Counted from the first letter of the stretch, positions 16,044 to 24,685 are shown. The stretch: 52,869 bases of DNA from Candidatus Obscuribacterales bacterium (GCA_020050685.1 JAGVKG010000054.1:1-52869); one strand, 5' to 3'. Notes: generated by a model not told the origin, from the letters alone. Numbers and translations: made by a program.

Positions 16044-16625
16044 ATGAAACGTACTATAGCCATAGCATTGCTACTTGTCGGTCTTGCGGGAAGTGCTGCT
16101 CAAGCAAAACTGCCAAGCGTTTGTAAAGGCGCAAGTGAATGCCAGTCCACACAAACCAAAGCGCCAACCAAAGAAGAGTTTGCGCGTCTCAAACGCGACA
16201 TTCGCCGGGCACGCTCGGCGGCGCAAATATTAGAGCGCGCGTCTTCGTCGCACGTGTTTGTGCCATTGGCGCAAAAGCCGATTTATAAGTTCACTGTCGA
16301 CCAACAGTTGGCCCAAATGCAATCGTCGCTCCAGTCTGCTGAATGCATCGTCTGTGCTCACAAGCACGAGCGGCATCAAGTGCCGAGCGTTCAACAGCTC
16401 ATGCGAAAGAAGTGGGCGCAAGTTGACTACATGCTTGTGCAAGCCAAGAATAAGCTGCATCTCTTGCAACTGTTTGAAGACACTATTACTCCGAGCAAGC
16501 AATCCGAAGAAGAATTCAATTTCAACTTGGAAGAGTACGGCAGGAAAGCGGCTCAATTTCAAGAGCTATTGGAAGAGGTAAATGTGCAAATTGCTATCAT
16601 CGAAGCTCTCGGTCAGTTGCAATAA
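16044..16625 (+). CDS. secreted helical protein, unrecognised
   Basis: A 193-residue protein with a clean signal peptide (MKRTIAIALLLVGLAGSAAQA, cleaved after AQA near residue 21). The mature part is almost wholly helical and charged, with Cys at CKGASEC and CIVC. It probably resides in the periplasm. GGGAG lies 7 nt before the ATG. It shares a general plan (signal peptide, about 195 residues, helical, few Cys) with the gene at 36976, but I cannot show homology. Function unknown. Confidence 0.7.
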   Translation: MKRTIAIALLLVGLAGSAAQAKLPSVCKGASECQSTQTKAPTKEEFARLKRDIRRARSAAQILERASSSHVFVPLAQKPIYKFTVDQQLAQMQSSLQSAECIVCAHKHERHQVPSVQQLMRKKWAQVDYMLVQAKNKLHLLQLFEDTITPSKQSEEEFNFNLEEYGRKAAQFQELLEEVNVQIAIIEALGQLQ

Positions 16626-16660
16626 CCAACAACTGCCACCAGATTGCATGGTCATCAACT

Positions 16661-16686
16661 GGGCGCTGCCACCGCTGGTGGTGCCC
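16661..16686 (+). other. intergenic hairpin before the 194-aa gene
   Basis: CCACC/GGTGG (16669-16673/16677-16681) lies inside GGGC/GCCC (16661-16664/16683-16686). It is 36 nt after a stop and 67 nt before the chosen start at 16754. It may be terminator, leader structure or both. Confidence 0.5.
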
Positions 16687-16753
16687 GGCTTACTAGCCCT
16701 CATGTGTCGATGGGGGCAGTGTCTACTGTTCAGTAATGTTTGAGGAAAAACTA

Positions 16754-17338
16754 ATGAGTGAATCAACGGATTATCTAAAGCGCCAACCTCAGTTGGAGCA
16801 AAAGGAATCGCTGAAAGACGGCGAGGACCTGCTCACCGTAATTCTGGCTCCGATAGCCGCGCTTGGATTTGGGAAGTTTCAGGTCGAGGTGCAGAATCTC
16901 GATGGTGATGTGGCTGAACAATTCGGCAAACAATTGCGAACCTTCGCATTGAGCAAGGAGCGTATTCCCGGCCACGTGATCACGAGAGACTCTCATTACA
17001 GCATTGAGGGATTGAATGTGATTGTAGCTGATGCCAGCATCCAGCATGCGCTGAATGCTTACAACGCTGCACAGAAAAAACCGCTCGATCCTAAGGCTGA
17101 ACAAAAGCGCCTGGAAAATGACGGCTTTCCTTTCAGCATCGTGCAAGAGCATGGCTGTGAACAATTGTTCAATCATCTCGTCGGCAAATGCGGATTTGAA
17201 TACGTGCAGAGCGCCAGTCGGGGCAAGAATGGGGAAATCTCGTTCATTCTCGGTGAACCACTAAGCCGTGATCCGGAAGACGAAGACGCGTTTGCTACAT
17301 GCATTGTGCTAATGCTCTCGATGCAAGGGCAACAGTAA
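16754..17338 (+). CDS. unrecognised 194-residue soluble protein
   Basis: A soluble acidic protein of 194 residues. ATG at 16754 is chosen since TGAGG lies 8 nt upstream; an in-frame ATG at 16736 precedes that ribosome site and is unlikely. No signal peptide or membrane segment is seen. The segment VQNLDGDVAEQFGKQLRTFAL near residue 45 suggests an alpha/beta fold. I do not recognise the family. It sits between a hairpin and a terminator and is probably monocistronic. Confidence 0.68.
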   Translation: MSESTDYLKRQPQLEQKESLKDGEDLLTVILAPIAALGFGKFQVEVQNLDGDVAEQFGKQLRTFALSKERIPGHVITRDSHYSIEGLNVIVADASIQHALNAYNAAQKKPLDPKAEQKRLENDGFPFSIVQEHGCEQLFNHLVGKCGFEYVQSASRGKNGEISFILGEPLSRDPEDEDAFATCIVLMLSMQGQQ

Positions 17339-17360
17339 AAAATAAATGACTTGAGAATTT

Positions 17361-17396
17361 GCAGGAGCGAATAATGCACTCGCTCCTGCATTTTTC
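17361..17396 (+). terminator. intrinsic terminator of the 194-aa gene
   Basis: A perfect 10-bp stem GCAGGAGCGA (17361-17370) / TCGCTCCTGC (17380-17389) is followed by ATTTTTCTC. A second small stem AATTGC/GCAATT (17400-17416) follows, in the leader of the next gene. Confidence 0.75.
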
Positions 17397-17448
17397 TCAA
17401 TTGCTAGTTCGCAATTACTAGATAAATTTTTCGTGGAGGGAATAAATT

Positions 17449-17961
17449 ATGACAAGTAGTCATAGGTGTGGTTCGAATCAAACTCTAAATGCAAAGTTGG
17501 CCAAGGATCTTAAATCGTTGTGCCGCAAAATTGAATCAATGCACGAAGGCGCTAAAGTAGCACTTGCCGTGGTGGAGATTCGCAATTGGTCTTTCGGCTC
17601 GGCTCGGCTAATCTATAAAATCAATGCGCAAGAATCAAACGTCCCTTGCGCCAAGCCAAATTCGCCAGCCGATCTACCCAGGATTGAAGCTGACGCTCAA
17701 ATCGATGCTCTCGTTCAATATATTGAACAGGCTTATAATGAAGTGCGAGGCGTGTGTTCAAGCGATCACGGTGTATGTGTGCGCGTCGCAGTGATTGATT
17801 CACCAATGCCGTCCTTTGGCTATGTTCTGGAAGCAAATGCTAACTGGCAGCTATGGGGCGATGGATCTGTTCCGGCTATTACTTACAAGCAACCAGCCCA
17901 GATTGGCACCAGTTGCCCGCTAGAGGCAGATGATTCCGATGAGGATGACCAACCATGGTGA
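17449..17961 (+). CDS. unrecognised 170-residue protein
   Basis: A soluble protein of 170 residues with an acidic C-terminus (ADDSDEDDQPW). It has Cys at several places but no paired zinc motif. GGAGGG lies 8 nt before the ATG. It is followed after 40 nt by another gene with its own strong ribosome site and no hairpin between, so the two probably share a transcript. No family is recognised. Confidence 0.68.
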   Translation: MTSSHRCGSNQTLNAKLAKDLKSLCRKIESMHEGAKVALAVVEIRNWSFGSARLIYKINAQESNVPCAKPNSPADLPRIEADAQIDALVQYIEQAYNEVRGVCSSDHGVCVRVAVIDSPMPSFGYVLEANANWQLWGDGSVPAITYKQPAQIGTSCPLEADDSDEDDQPW

Positions 17962-18001
17962 TAGAGCAACTATCTGCTGCACAAATAAGGAGGTGATAGC
18001 G

Positions 18002-18634
18002 ATGGAAGACAAAGTGTATTTGTTTCACGGAAGGGATCTCGATGAGGTCGCTTACGATATTGTTCTACCGAACAAAGAGCATCCGCACAATCCGGATCAA
18101 ATTCCGAAATACAAATGGCTGGAAAAGGAAATTGGTTTCTGGCCGCTTTGGCTTGCGGTCGGTAGCCGCAAGGCAGCCTACTTCACTCGTTATCACTATA
18201 ACTGGACATCCGGTTATGGTTGGAATGAGAAAGGCCATTTGGACTGGAAGCCATGGAAAAATGGTGAAGCGCCAAATCGGGTCATGTTCATCTTTGAGCC
18301 TGATACCATAGATGGTGCCTTCATCGATTATTCTGCGTGGCTAGATCTTGGAGCCAAGTTGATTCGCTCTGAGCCGTCGCCAGTTGAAGATCGGTTGCGC
18401 AATCGCCTATTGCTTTCCGGCATGACGAGGGAAGAGAAATTGCGGTACAGCTACGAGCATCCGCTTGATCTCAACTACGTCACGCCCGGTTTGGATTTGC
18501 GCAAAGCCATTGTGGTTTGGTGCCGCGATGAAGAGACAAAGCTCAAGCTCGAGAAAATGGGCTTCACCAATGTGCAAGTTGTTCTCATACTGGCAGATCC
18601 GGAAAAGTTCACTTCTCCGCCAACCATCGAGTGA
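18002..18634 (+). CDS. unrecognised 210-residue protein
   Basis: A soluble protein of 210 residues, rich in Trp and Tyr (YHYNWTSGYGWNEKGHLDW). ATG 18002 has AAGGAGGT 7 nt upstream; the frame is open upstream into the previous gene but without another ribosome site. The start VYLFHGRDLDE is reminiscent of small-molecule or ADP-ribose handling proteins, but the evidence is too thin to assign one. It is second in a two-gene unit that ends with the hairpin at 18648-18688. Confidence 0.68.
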   Translation: MEDKVYLFHGRDLDEVAYDIVLPNKEHPHNPDQIPKYKWLEKEIGFWPLWLAVGSRKAAYFTRYHYNWTSGYGWNEKGHLDWKPWKNGEAPNRVMFIFEPDTIDGAFIDYSAWLDLGAKLIRSEPSPVEDRLRNRLLLSGMTREEKLRYSYEHPLDLNYVTPGLDLRKAIVVWCRDEETKLKLEKMGFTNVQVVLILADPEKFTSPPTIE

Positions 18635-18647
18635 CACTTGTCCAAAT

Positions 18648-18688
18648 AAATAGGAGGTATGGAACGCAATTGTCCATACCTCCTATTT
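18648..18688. terminator. perfect 16-bp bidirectional terminator hairpin
   Basis: AAATAGGAGGTATGGA (18648-18663) pairs perfectly with TCCATACCTCCTATTT (18673-18688), between convergent genes. A/T-rich flanks on both sides supply short T-runs (TATTTG). Confidence 0.7.
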
Positions 18689-18719
18689 GAAATTACAGTT
18701 CTCGGACAGCCAAGAAAAA

Positions 18720-18974
18720 CTACATTGGGCCGCCGGAGCCACCGCCGCCGCCACCATCACCGCCGCCACTACCACCTGCTGCGGTGTTGATTGAGCTAAG
18801 TTGCGAGGTTATGGTTGAGAAAGATTGAGACACCGCTGCGTGAAACGAGCCATTGGCAAAAGCAAAAACTGCTGCCACGATGATTCCCACCATGGCCAAT
18901 ACTGCGCCGTATTCAGTCATTCCTTGGCCGGACTCGTCGAAAGTCAAAGAAGAATCTAGTTTTCTAAAACGCAT
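18720..18974 (-). CDS. Flp-type pilin
   Basis: An 84-residue type IVb Flp/Fap prepilin. A short basic leader ends at Gly16, and the cleavage context ESG/QGMTEYG has the conserved Glu and Tyr at +5 and +6, followed by a hydrophobic assembly helix (AVLAMVGIIVAAVFAF). The mature C-terminus ends in a Gly-rich tail (GGSGGGDGGGGG), unusual for the family. Flp pili mediate tight adherence and need a prepilin peptidase and Tad machinery, none of which is in the window. The gene stands alone. Confidence 0.88.
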   Translation of the reverse strand: MRFRKLDSSLTFDESGQGMTEYGAVLAMVGIIVAAVFAFANGSFHAAVSQSFSTITSQLSSINTAAGGSGGGDGGGGGGSGGPM

Positions 18975-19175
18975 AGCACAACACCTCTAAAAATCCATCG
19001 CCTCAAAACCAGAATCTAGCCACGCCCACATATTCAATCAAGAGTGTATAGCATAGTATAAAGACCTGGCTACTAAATTCTTTACAACTATCTGGTGGTT
19101 CCACGTAGTAAGGCGAATTTGGCAAATCGGCAAGTACGCGGTAGGATGGACAACACTAGATTGAAATCAACTCAT

Positions 19176-20228
19176 ATGATTACTGCCGACATTATTCGTC
19201 AAATGCCCAAGGTCTTGCTTCACGAGCACCTTGACTGCTCGCTCAGAACCAGCACCATGCTGCGTCTTTGGGAAAAGCGCGGCTTCGATTCCGGGGAAAG
19301 TGATTTCCCAAAAACCGTGCTCATGCTCTGGCAAAAGGGTGAGCGGGAAGCCGCGGCTGATGCGTTCCAAGACTATTTGGCTGCTGAGGCAAGCAGGTCG
19401 CTTACTGGCTACATAAATGCCATTAACCACTTTGTTGTGCCCCTGTTGCAGACGGAAGAAAATATCCGTTTGGTTACACAAGAGCGTATTGCCGATGCGG
19501 TTGCCGATGGTGTTTCCGCCATGGAATTGCGTTATGCACCTCAGTTGAGTACGATCGAGGGCTTGTCGCTGGCTAAGGTAATGGATGCGATTGTTGAAGG
19601 CGTTGAATCCTCACCGATTCCGGTCAACCTGACTTTGTGTTGCTTGCGCCATGAAAATGGGCAGGTGGCAAAATCGCTTGCTGATATTGCTTTGAGTTAC
19701 AAGCAAGTGACCGCGTTTGATTTGGCGGCTGATGAATCTGCATTTCCTGGTGTTCTCGATTGGTGGCTCAAGGAAGCCGATCGTGTGCGCGAGCATGGTA
19801 TCACTCCCACGATTCATCTTGGTGAAACCAATTCGGTGAGTGATGCCGATATTCAAAAACTTATTGACCATAAAATTGGTCGCATTGGACACGGCATTAG
19901 AATTCTGGAAAATCAGGATGAAGGCAACTATTGTTTTGAAGTTTGCCCGACATCCAATGTCACAACCGGTCAAGTGAAAGACTTGAGCCAGCATCCCGTC
20001 AATCGCCATTTACAAGAAGGACGCCGCGTTGCATTGAGCACGGATGGAACTTTGTTCAACAAAACAAACCTTACCAATGAATATTGGAAGATGCATCAAA
20101 CTTTTGCCTGGGGCATGCCTGAGTTTCAGAAGATTCTTGGTAATGCTATTGATGCATCGACATTCGATCAGAATGAAAAGCAACGCTTGCACAAAGCGGT
20201 GACAGAATTTTGTTCTGTAACTAAATAG
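19176..20228 (+). CDS. adenosine deaminase family enzyme
   Basis: A 350-residue metal-dependent deaminase of the adenosine/AMP deaminase family, likely converting adenosine to inosine in purine salvage. Visible are HEHLDCSL with the metal His16 and His18, THLGE (catalytic Glu in the HxGE motif), GRIGHGIR, CPTSN and STDGTLFNKTNLTNEY. In canonical ADAs the last motif is STDDP; the second Asp, which contacts substrate, is Gly here, so specificity may differ. Three starts are possible (GTG 19095, ATG 19146, ATG 19176), none with a clear ribosome site; 19176 matches the usual length before the first motif. A terminator follows. Confidence 0.82.
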   Translation: MITADIIRQMPKVLLHEHLDCSLRTSTMLRLWEKRGFDSGESDFPKTVLMLWQKGEREAAADAFQDYLAAEASRSLTGYINAINHFVVPLLQTEENIRLVTQERIADAVADGVSAMELRYAPQLSTIEGLSLAKVMDAIVEGVESSPIPVNLTLCCLRHENGQVAKSLADIALSYKQVTAFDLAADESAFPGVLDWWLKEADRVREHGITPTIHLGETNSVSDADIQKLIDHKIGRIGHGIRILENQDEGNYCFEVCPTSNVTTGQVKDLSQHPVNRHLQEGRRVALSTDGTLFNKTNLTNEYWKMHQTFAWGMPEFQKILGNAIDASTFDQNEKQRLHKAVTEFCSVTK

Positions 20229-20249
20229 CGCAAGCAAAAACATCTTACT

Positions 20250-20283
20250 AACGGAGCGACTAACAAGTTGCTCCGTTTTTCTT
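20250..20283 (+). terminator. intrinsic terminator of adenosine deaminase
   Basis: AACGGAGC (20250-20257) pairs with GCTCCGTT (20270-20277), followed by TTTTC. It lies 22 nt after the stop. Confidence 0.78.
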
Positions 20284-20316
20284 CGTCCTTATTTCCCAAC
20301 ACGTGAGGTGACAACT

Positions 20317-20637
20317 ATGCTGACTGCATTAGCGTATTTCTCTTTGGTTATTTATCCCTTTCTCGGCATTGTGACGCAGAGAGCTTCCAAGCAATTCCTG
20401 CCGGACAATGCGTACAAATTCATTGGCTCGTTTGTAGCCAAACCGCTCGCGGTACTCTTGCCTTTGGCAGCAATCGCCATGGGCATATCAACCGCAATGG
20501 GCGCGGCACACTTTGACTTGTTGCAAATTGTGCACACCGGTGCTGCTGGCTTGGCAGCGTTGTTTCACGCATGGCTGTACATGGCCGATCAAGGCGAGGC
20601 TGCGCGTATTTACAAACTAGTAAAGAAGAAGAGGTGA
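20317..20637 (+). CDS. small multi-pass membrane protein
   Basis: A 106-residue inner-membrane protein with about three hydrophobic segments (residues 1-17, 37-62, 68-90) and a basic end KLVKKKR. ATG at 20317 has GAGG 8 nt upstream; a GTG at 20308 is in frame but lies inside the ribosome site. The next gene begins 5 nt later, so the two are co-translated neighbours. Function unknown. Confidence 0.7.
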   Translation: MLTALAYFSLVIYPFLGIVTQRASKQFLPDNAYKFIGSFVAKPLAVLLPLAAIAMGISTAMGAAHFDLLQIVHTGAAGLAALFHAWLYMADQGEAARIYKLVKKKR

Positions 20638-20641
20638 AGAA

Positions 20642-20881
20642 ATGGAAAATCAGAATAGCAATCAAGGCTCGATGGCAATAATGGCCATCATTGGCGCAGT
20701 GGTGATTGGGTTAATGGCTGTTGTGTGCGGCTTCGCGGCAATGAACAGACCCAACAACATGGAGAATGTGTCGCCAGCCTGTCCGGGCTACTACAACGGA
20801 CTGAACTATATGTCAGATCCGGCCGGTGGCGCGACAACCGGCAAAACATCTGCAGTGGATTCTCAGCCAGCAAACAAATAA
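20642..20881 (+). CDS. single-pass membrane protein, 79 residues
   Basis: A short protein with one transmembrane segment (residues 11-33) and a Gly/Thr/Asn-rich tail containing CPGYYNGLNY. GAGGTG precedes the ATG by 5-6 nt and overlaps the stop codon of the preceding gene, which indicates an operon of two small membrane proteins. No family is recognised. Confidence 0.65.
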   Translation: MENQNSNQGSMAIMAIIGAVVIGLMAVVCGFAAMNRPNNMENVSPACPGYYNGLNYMSDPAGGATTGKTSAVDSQPANK

Positions 20882-20939
20882 ATCGGCAATGCCAGAGTTC
20901 TCTGGAGTTGTGGTTCGGCTGAATGGTGATGATGGTGGC

Positions 20940-20974
20940 AGAGTCCTGCTCGATTGCAGAGCAGGGCTCTTTTG
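20940..20974 (+). terminator. terminator-like hairpin
   Basis: AGAGTCCTGCTC (20940-20951) pairs with GAGCAGGGCTCT (20959-20970) with one G-T pair, followed by TTTTG. It ends the membrane-protein pair and also sits about 30 nt before the next start. Confidence 0.7.
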
Positions 20975-21003
20975 TTGGAAAAATTGAATAAGAGGATAGA
21001 GTC

Positions 21004-21360
21004 ATGAACGAAATGGAAAACACAAAACGCGATGTTCCGGAAGGTTGCATTGAGATATTGTTTGCGGATCAACATTCAGAATATGTACCGGCAAACAGGC
21101 CGCTCGACATTACGCTCGATATGGACTACGCCACCATTTATGAGCCGCGCGGCAGCCGAAACGACTTCAGACCGCAGGAGCTCAAGGGCAAGGAAGTCGA
21201 AGTCGTGGCATACGACGATACGGCATTCGAGTACAGGAAGCTTCTTGACGGTGGATTTCGCCTGATTCTCAAAGACGAAATTCCGACCGGCGGACAGCTC
21301 AGGACGGAATTCGCTGTCGATGGTCAGCGTATCTTCGTGCTATTCATTCCAATTGAATAG
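21004..21360 (+). CDS. unrecognised 118-residue protein
   Basis: A soluble, beta-rich-looking protein of 118 residues that ends in a hydrophobic strand (RIFVLFIPIE). GAGG lies 8 nt before the ATG. No signal peptide, no Cys pairs and no recognisable motif beyond a DFRPQELKGKEVEVVAYDD segment. It lies alone between a terminator-like hairpin and a dispersed repeat. Confidence 0.65.
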   Translation: MNEMENTKRDVPEGCIEILFADQHSEYVPANRPLDITLDMDYATIYEPRGSRNDFRPQELKGKEVEVVAYDDTAFEYRKLLDGGFRLILKDEIPTGGQLRTEFAVDGQRIFVLFIPIE

Positions 21361-21410
21361 TCAGATTGCCTTTGTGCGTGGCAACACCCAATGACAAACC
21401 CACCCACTTT

Positions 21411-21450
21411 GTCATCCTGAGCGAGCTAAGCGAGCGAAGGACCTCTCATG
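21411..21450 (+). repeat. dispersed repeat copy (GTCATCC...AAGGACCTCTCAT)
   Basis: GTCATCCTGAGCGAG, a short spacer, then GAGCGAAGGACCTCTCAT. Both ends match the copies at 13011 and 32915. It lies 50 nt after a stop codon. Confidence 0.6.
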
Positions 21451-21504
21451 AGGCACCTCTCGCATGCTCGGGATAAACTAGCCACCGCTAACGGCTCAAC
21501 TATG

Positions 21505-21549
21505 GGACCAGCCCGTGCCGCAAGTTGCATTGCTGCTACAGGCTGGTCC
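21505..21549 (+). other. leader hairpin before the amidase
   Basis: GGACCAGCC (21505-21513) pairs with GGCTGGTCC (21541-21549), enclosing a smaller stem. It is 93 nt upstream of the amidase start and 145 nt after the previous stop, with the dispersed repeat in between, so it belongs more naturally to the amidase leader. Confidence 0.55.
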
Positions 21550-21641
21550 TTTCAGTCAACCTTGTTTCACACCAGCAAATTACTAACGCAGCACTCGACC
21601 AAGTGGTGAGTGCGCTTATCTTCATTTGGGAGGAAAGGAGT

Positions 21642-22625
21642 ATGAAAAAGAGAAAGTTCACGTCTACTAAGTTTAGTTCCGCCATCGTCGGTTCAGTGCA
21701 AGTTGTTTCCACGGTCGCGGTCATCGCTGCTGCTGCAATGTCCGTTCCCGGTGTTCAACCGGCCGTGCAGAAAAAGATATCTCAAGTCTTCAAGACGTCT
21801 CCTGCCAAGCTCGATAAAATCGAGATGCCACCATGCAGTAACGCCAATCTTTGTGCGAAGGACTTTGATCCGATCTTCATTGCACTGCTTGATGCCGGTC
21901 ATGCATTGACTGGTGGCGATCCTGGTGCTGAACGGGACGGCGTGCAGGAAGCGAAACTGACTCAGCAAATCACTGACAAGGTCATGATTGAGCTGAGCAA
22001 GCGCGGCATTCATCCGTTTCCGCTCAATCCGGCTGGTGCTCATAAAGAGCTCAACTTTCGCACTGTGCTTGCCAGAATCATGAACATGGTAAAGAACTAC
22101 AGCGTTGATGGTAAGAAGAGCTTCGTTGCCGTAGTTCCCATGATTTCCATTCACATAAACTCCCTTCCGAAGAAACAAGACAACAACAACATTTCTGGTG
22201 TTGAGTCCTTCTTTTGGGATGAGGAGAGCAAGGTGTTGGCTGGTTACTTGCAAAAGTCTTTGGTGGAAACCTTGAAGGCCGAGGATCACGGCATTCACAA
22301 AGGCGATCTTCACGTTATAAGGAACAGCCCACCGCCGGCCGTTCTTTTGGAAGTGGGGTTCATCACCAACAAAAAAGAGCGCGAGCTTTTGCAAACGCCG
22401 GAGTATCAGCAAAAAATTGCTGAGGCAATTGCTGATGGTTTGGTTAAGTACTTTGCCGCCAAGTACAAGAAAGGTGGCAACACCAAACCCCAACCGCCTG
22501 TCGAAAAACAGCCAGTGGAAGGGGACGAAGTGGATCGTGCGCAAGTGACAATGCCCGAACCGGCAGAGCCGCCCGTTGCACAACCGCTAGCACCACCTGC
22601 GGTGCCCACACCAAAACAAAACTAG
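21642..22625 (+). CDS. N-acetylmuramoyl-L-alanine amidase (Amidase_3)
   Basis: A 327-residue zinc amidase that cleaves the bond between muramic acid and the stem peptide of peptidoglycan. An N-terminal hydrophobic stretch (13-33) exports or anchors it. The Amidase_3 domain has LLDAGH (His87), GGDPGAERDGVQEAKL with the ligand Glu103, SIHINS with His171, and AVLLEVGFITN with catalytic Glu237. A Pro-rich tail follows (PQPPVEKQPVEG). ATG 21642 has GGAGG 8 nt upstream. It probably acts in cell separation or wall turnover. No AMIN or SH3 targeting domain is fused. Confidence 0.9.
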   Translation: MKKRKFTSTKFSSAIVGSVQVVSTVAVIAAAAMSVPGVQPAVQKKISQVFKTSPAKLDKIEMPPCSNANLCAKDFDPIFIALLDAGHALTGGDPGAERDGVQEAKLTQQITDKVMIELSKRGIHPFPLNPAGAHKELNFRTVLARIMNMVKNYSVDGKKSFVAVVPMISIHINSLPKKQDNNNISGVESFFWDEESKVLAGYLQKSLVETLKAEDHGIHKGDLHVIRNSPPPAVLLEVGFITNKKERELLQTPEYQQKIAEAIADGLVKYFAAKYKKGGNTKPQPPVEKQPVEGDEVDRAQVTMPEPAEPPVAQPLAPPAVPTPKQN

Positions 22626-22652
22626 CGCTTCCGCAAGGAGGAGTTTCCTGAA

Positions 22653-22693
22653 GACGGGAGCGATGCATCGATTCATCGAACATCGTTCCCGTC
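22653..22693 (+). other. hairpin after the amidase, before a membrane protein
   Basis: GACGGGAGCGATG (22653-22665) pairs with CATCGTTCCCGTC (22681-22693) with one mismatch-tolerant G-T pair. It is 27 nt after a stop and 75 nt before the next start; no T-run follows. Confidence 0.55.
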
Positions 22694-22768
22694 ACGAGTT
22701 CAACCAATTCACTGGAGAAGATCTATGTCTTTACGTATCTGGCTTTTATGCTATGAGGAAAACAATAT

Positions 22769-23617
22769 ATGAATGAAGAGATCATTGTAAGGAGTACGGG
22801 TGCCGTAATTGCGCGCAAGGCCCGGAACTTAGTTTTTTGGAGTCGACTGCGCGCTGAAATTCGGCGATATCCTAATGATTCTTATGGATGGTTCCTATTG
22901 TGCAGTACAGTTATCTCTGTATGCGCATTGACGTATGGATATTACCTTCACCAGTCGGGTTCATGCGTCGTGCCGGGTGTTTATTATCCGGTGTGTGCAG
23001 TGTTAACTGTTGTTTCTTGGATCGTTGGATTGTGGGCCTGTCGCAAAAAACGTGATTGTCCTCTAGCAGACGCAATGAAGCAATTGAAATCAGCAATTTC
23101 TTCTTGTTCCAAACACGACTGTCAATTTCTACTCGACGATGTGAAACAAAACGCGCGCAAGAATCCTTCATGGAAGCGTCTGAGACATAGGTCATTGATG
23201 CTTGATCTGGATCTCCTGGAAGAACGCCTGCATGTACTAGAATCAGCGTATGATTTTGCTTGTTGCAAAAACCAAGAGCACTCTGAGTGTATGTCGCATT
23301 GTCGCAAGAAGCTGACGATAGCATACGAAAAGTTGGCAGAGGTCAGCGAACGGCTCACGCCACACGAGATCAAAGAGAAGGAGGCTTTTGATCGCGAGTT
23401 TGATGAGCACAAGCAACGAATTGAGCGAGAACGGCAACCGCAATGGCAACTGACTCAACTGGTAATACAAGAAGCACAACAAGCAATTGCCAGAGAAGAG
23501 AGAGATGCCGGCAAACTGAAAATGTTGCAGGCTAAATTGCGAGCCCAAGGATTGTCCGACGAGCAACTAGGAATCGTCAGCGATGACAATTTCGATAAGC
23601 TGCTCAATCAAATGTAA
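22769..23617 (+). CDS. membrane protein with long coiled-coil tail
   Basis: A 282-residue protein with two transmembrane segments (about 40-60 and 70-92) and a long charged helical C-terminal part (residues 130-270, rich in Glu, Lys, Arg, Gln) likely to be coiled coil. Cys residues are frequent around 110-175. GAGG is 10 nt before the ATG. The tail is probably cytoplasmic. No family recognised; a role in scaffolding or sensing at the membrane would be a guess. Confidence 0.65.
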   Translation: MNEEIIVRSTGAVIARKARNLVFWSRLRAEIRRYPNDSYGWFLLCSTVISVCALTYGYYLHQSGSCVVPGVYYPVCAVLTVVSWIVGLWACRKKRDCPLADAMKQLKSAISSCSKHDCQFLLDDVKQNARKNPSWKRLRHRSLMLDLDLLEERLHVLESAYDFACCKNQEHSECMSHCRKKLTIAYEKLAEVSERLTPHEIKEKEAFDREFDEHKQRIERERQPQWQLTQLVIQEAQQAIAREERDAGKLKMLQAKLRAQGLSDEQLGIVSDDNFDKLLNQM

Positions 23618-23684
23618 ATAACGTACTAAAGTCAGCGCGTGCGAAATTCACGATCGCCACATGCCTAACCGGAGACCAATGACT

Positions 23685-24062
23685 ATGTTGATTCAAACAA
23701 TACTAAATTTAGCTACACAGTACCCACTGCCTATACTGGCCGCCATTGTGATATTCGCTATATCGCTTCTGCCGAGTGCGCCGGAATTGGTGAGGGACGT
23801 TGCATACGGAATGGCACCGTTTGTATTCGGCGGGCTGGCAATTGGTGCAAGCGCAGCTGTTTACACCTGCTATGGGCAGGCAATACCTGCCGACCAGCGG
23901 TATTTGCTCGGCTTTGTTGCTGCTCTCGTAGCGACAGCAATGGTGGTATCAATTGTTGTACGCTGCAAGCACCGCGAAATTTGGACTAACCCTGCGAGCA
24001 TGATTGCAGGTTCGCTGCCAATCTTCTGTTTCGGGCTCGCCGCTGGTTTGCTTTCCGGCTAA
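23685..24062 (+). CDS. four-helix membrane protein, unrecognised
   Basis: A 125-residue hydrophobic protein with about four transmembrane segments and few charged residues. ATG 23685 is preferred because GGAG lies 10 nt upstream, the same spacing as in neighbours; ATG 23679 and 23661 are in frame. It begins a series of three small genes on the plus strand, each with its own leader. Function unknown. Confidence 0.6.
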   Translation: MLIQTILNLATQYPLPILAAIVIFAISLLPSAPELVRDVAYGMAPFVFGGLAIGASAAVYTCYGQAIPADQRYLLGFVAALVATAMVVSIVVRCKHREIWTNPASMIAGSLPIFCFGLAAGLLSG

Positions 24063-24115
24063 GCATCCGGGCTTAAACAATGCGCCTTGTCCAATTTGTA
24101 TTACACATGCATATG

Positions 24116-24159
24116 GCGATTGAGAATAGATACCTCTAAAGATGCCTGGTCTCAATCGC
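24116..24159 (+). other. leader hairpin close to a start codon
   Basis: A perfect 10-bp stem GCGATTGAGA (24116-24125) / TCTCAATCGC (24150-24159), ending 27 nt before the ATG at 24187 and 53 nt after the previous stop. The loop is 24 nt. No T-run follows. Confidence 0.55.
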
Positions 24160-24186
24160 TGTGTGCTACAACAAAGGAACGTCACT

Positions 24187-24639
24187 ATGGAAAACAAATT
24201 AAGCCCTTTAGGTGCTGGTTATTATGGCTATGTGGCCGGTATATTTGTTAGCTTAGCTGCCTTCATTCTGGTATTGAATCATCAGTTAGCAGTTGTTTTG
24301 GCAATGGCTGGTTGCGCGGCCGTTGTCGGAGTTATTGTTGGCGCTCTCAACTTCACTTCCGTATCTGATAGTAATGTCTATGTTCGAGAGGATTCTTTAG
24401 TTGCTAACGCCTTGGTTGGATTTCTCCTGGGTGGTGTGGTTTTGGGACTTCTCTGTGGACTGGCTGTTAGTGGCGAGCTTGGCAAAGCCAACCCACTGGG
24501 GATCGACTTTGCAGCCCTGATTGTGGTCACCTTTATGGTGACTAGCATTCCTGGTTGCGTGTTCGCAGGATTCCTCACTTCGATTATGGTTAGAAATTGG
24601 ATAAACAACAAACTGAGCGCTCACAAAGTCCAACAATAA
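24187..24639 (+). CDS. four-helix membrane protein, 150 residues
   Basis: A hydrophobic protein with about four transmembrane segments (20-40, 41-60, 80-102, 112-135) and a short polar end. AAGGA lies 9 nt before the ATG at 24187; an extension to 24142 would pass through the leader hairpin. It resembles the preceding gene in size and topology, but no sequence similarity is obvious by eye. No family recognised. Confidence 0.62.
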   Translation: MENKLSPLGAGYYGYVAGIFVSLAAFILVLNHQLAVVLAMAGCAAVVGVIVGALNFTSVSDSNVYVREDSLVANALVGFLLGGVVLGLLCGLAVSGELGKANPLGIDFAALIVVTFMVTSIPGCVFAGFLTSIMVRNWINNKLSAHKVQQ

Positions 24640-24685
24640 GGATTTGATCCGAGACCACAAAGTACTACACCGATGCATGTAGCTA

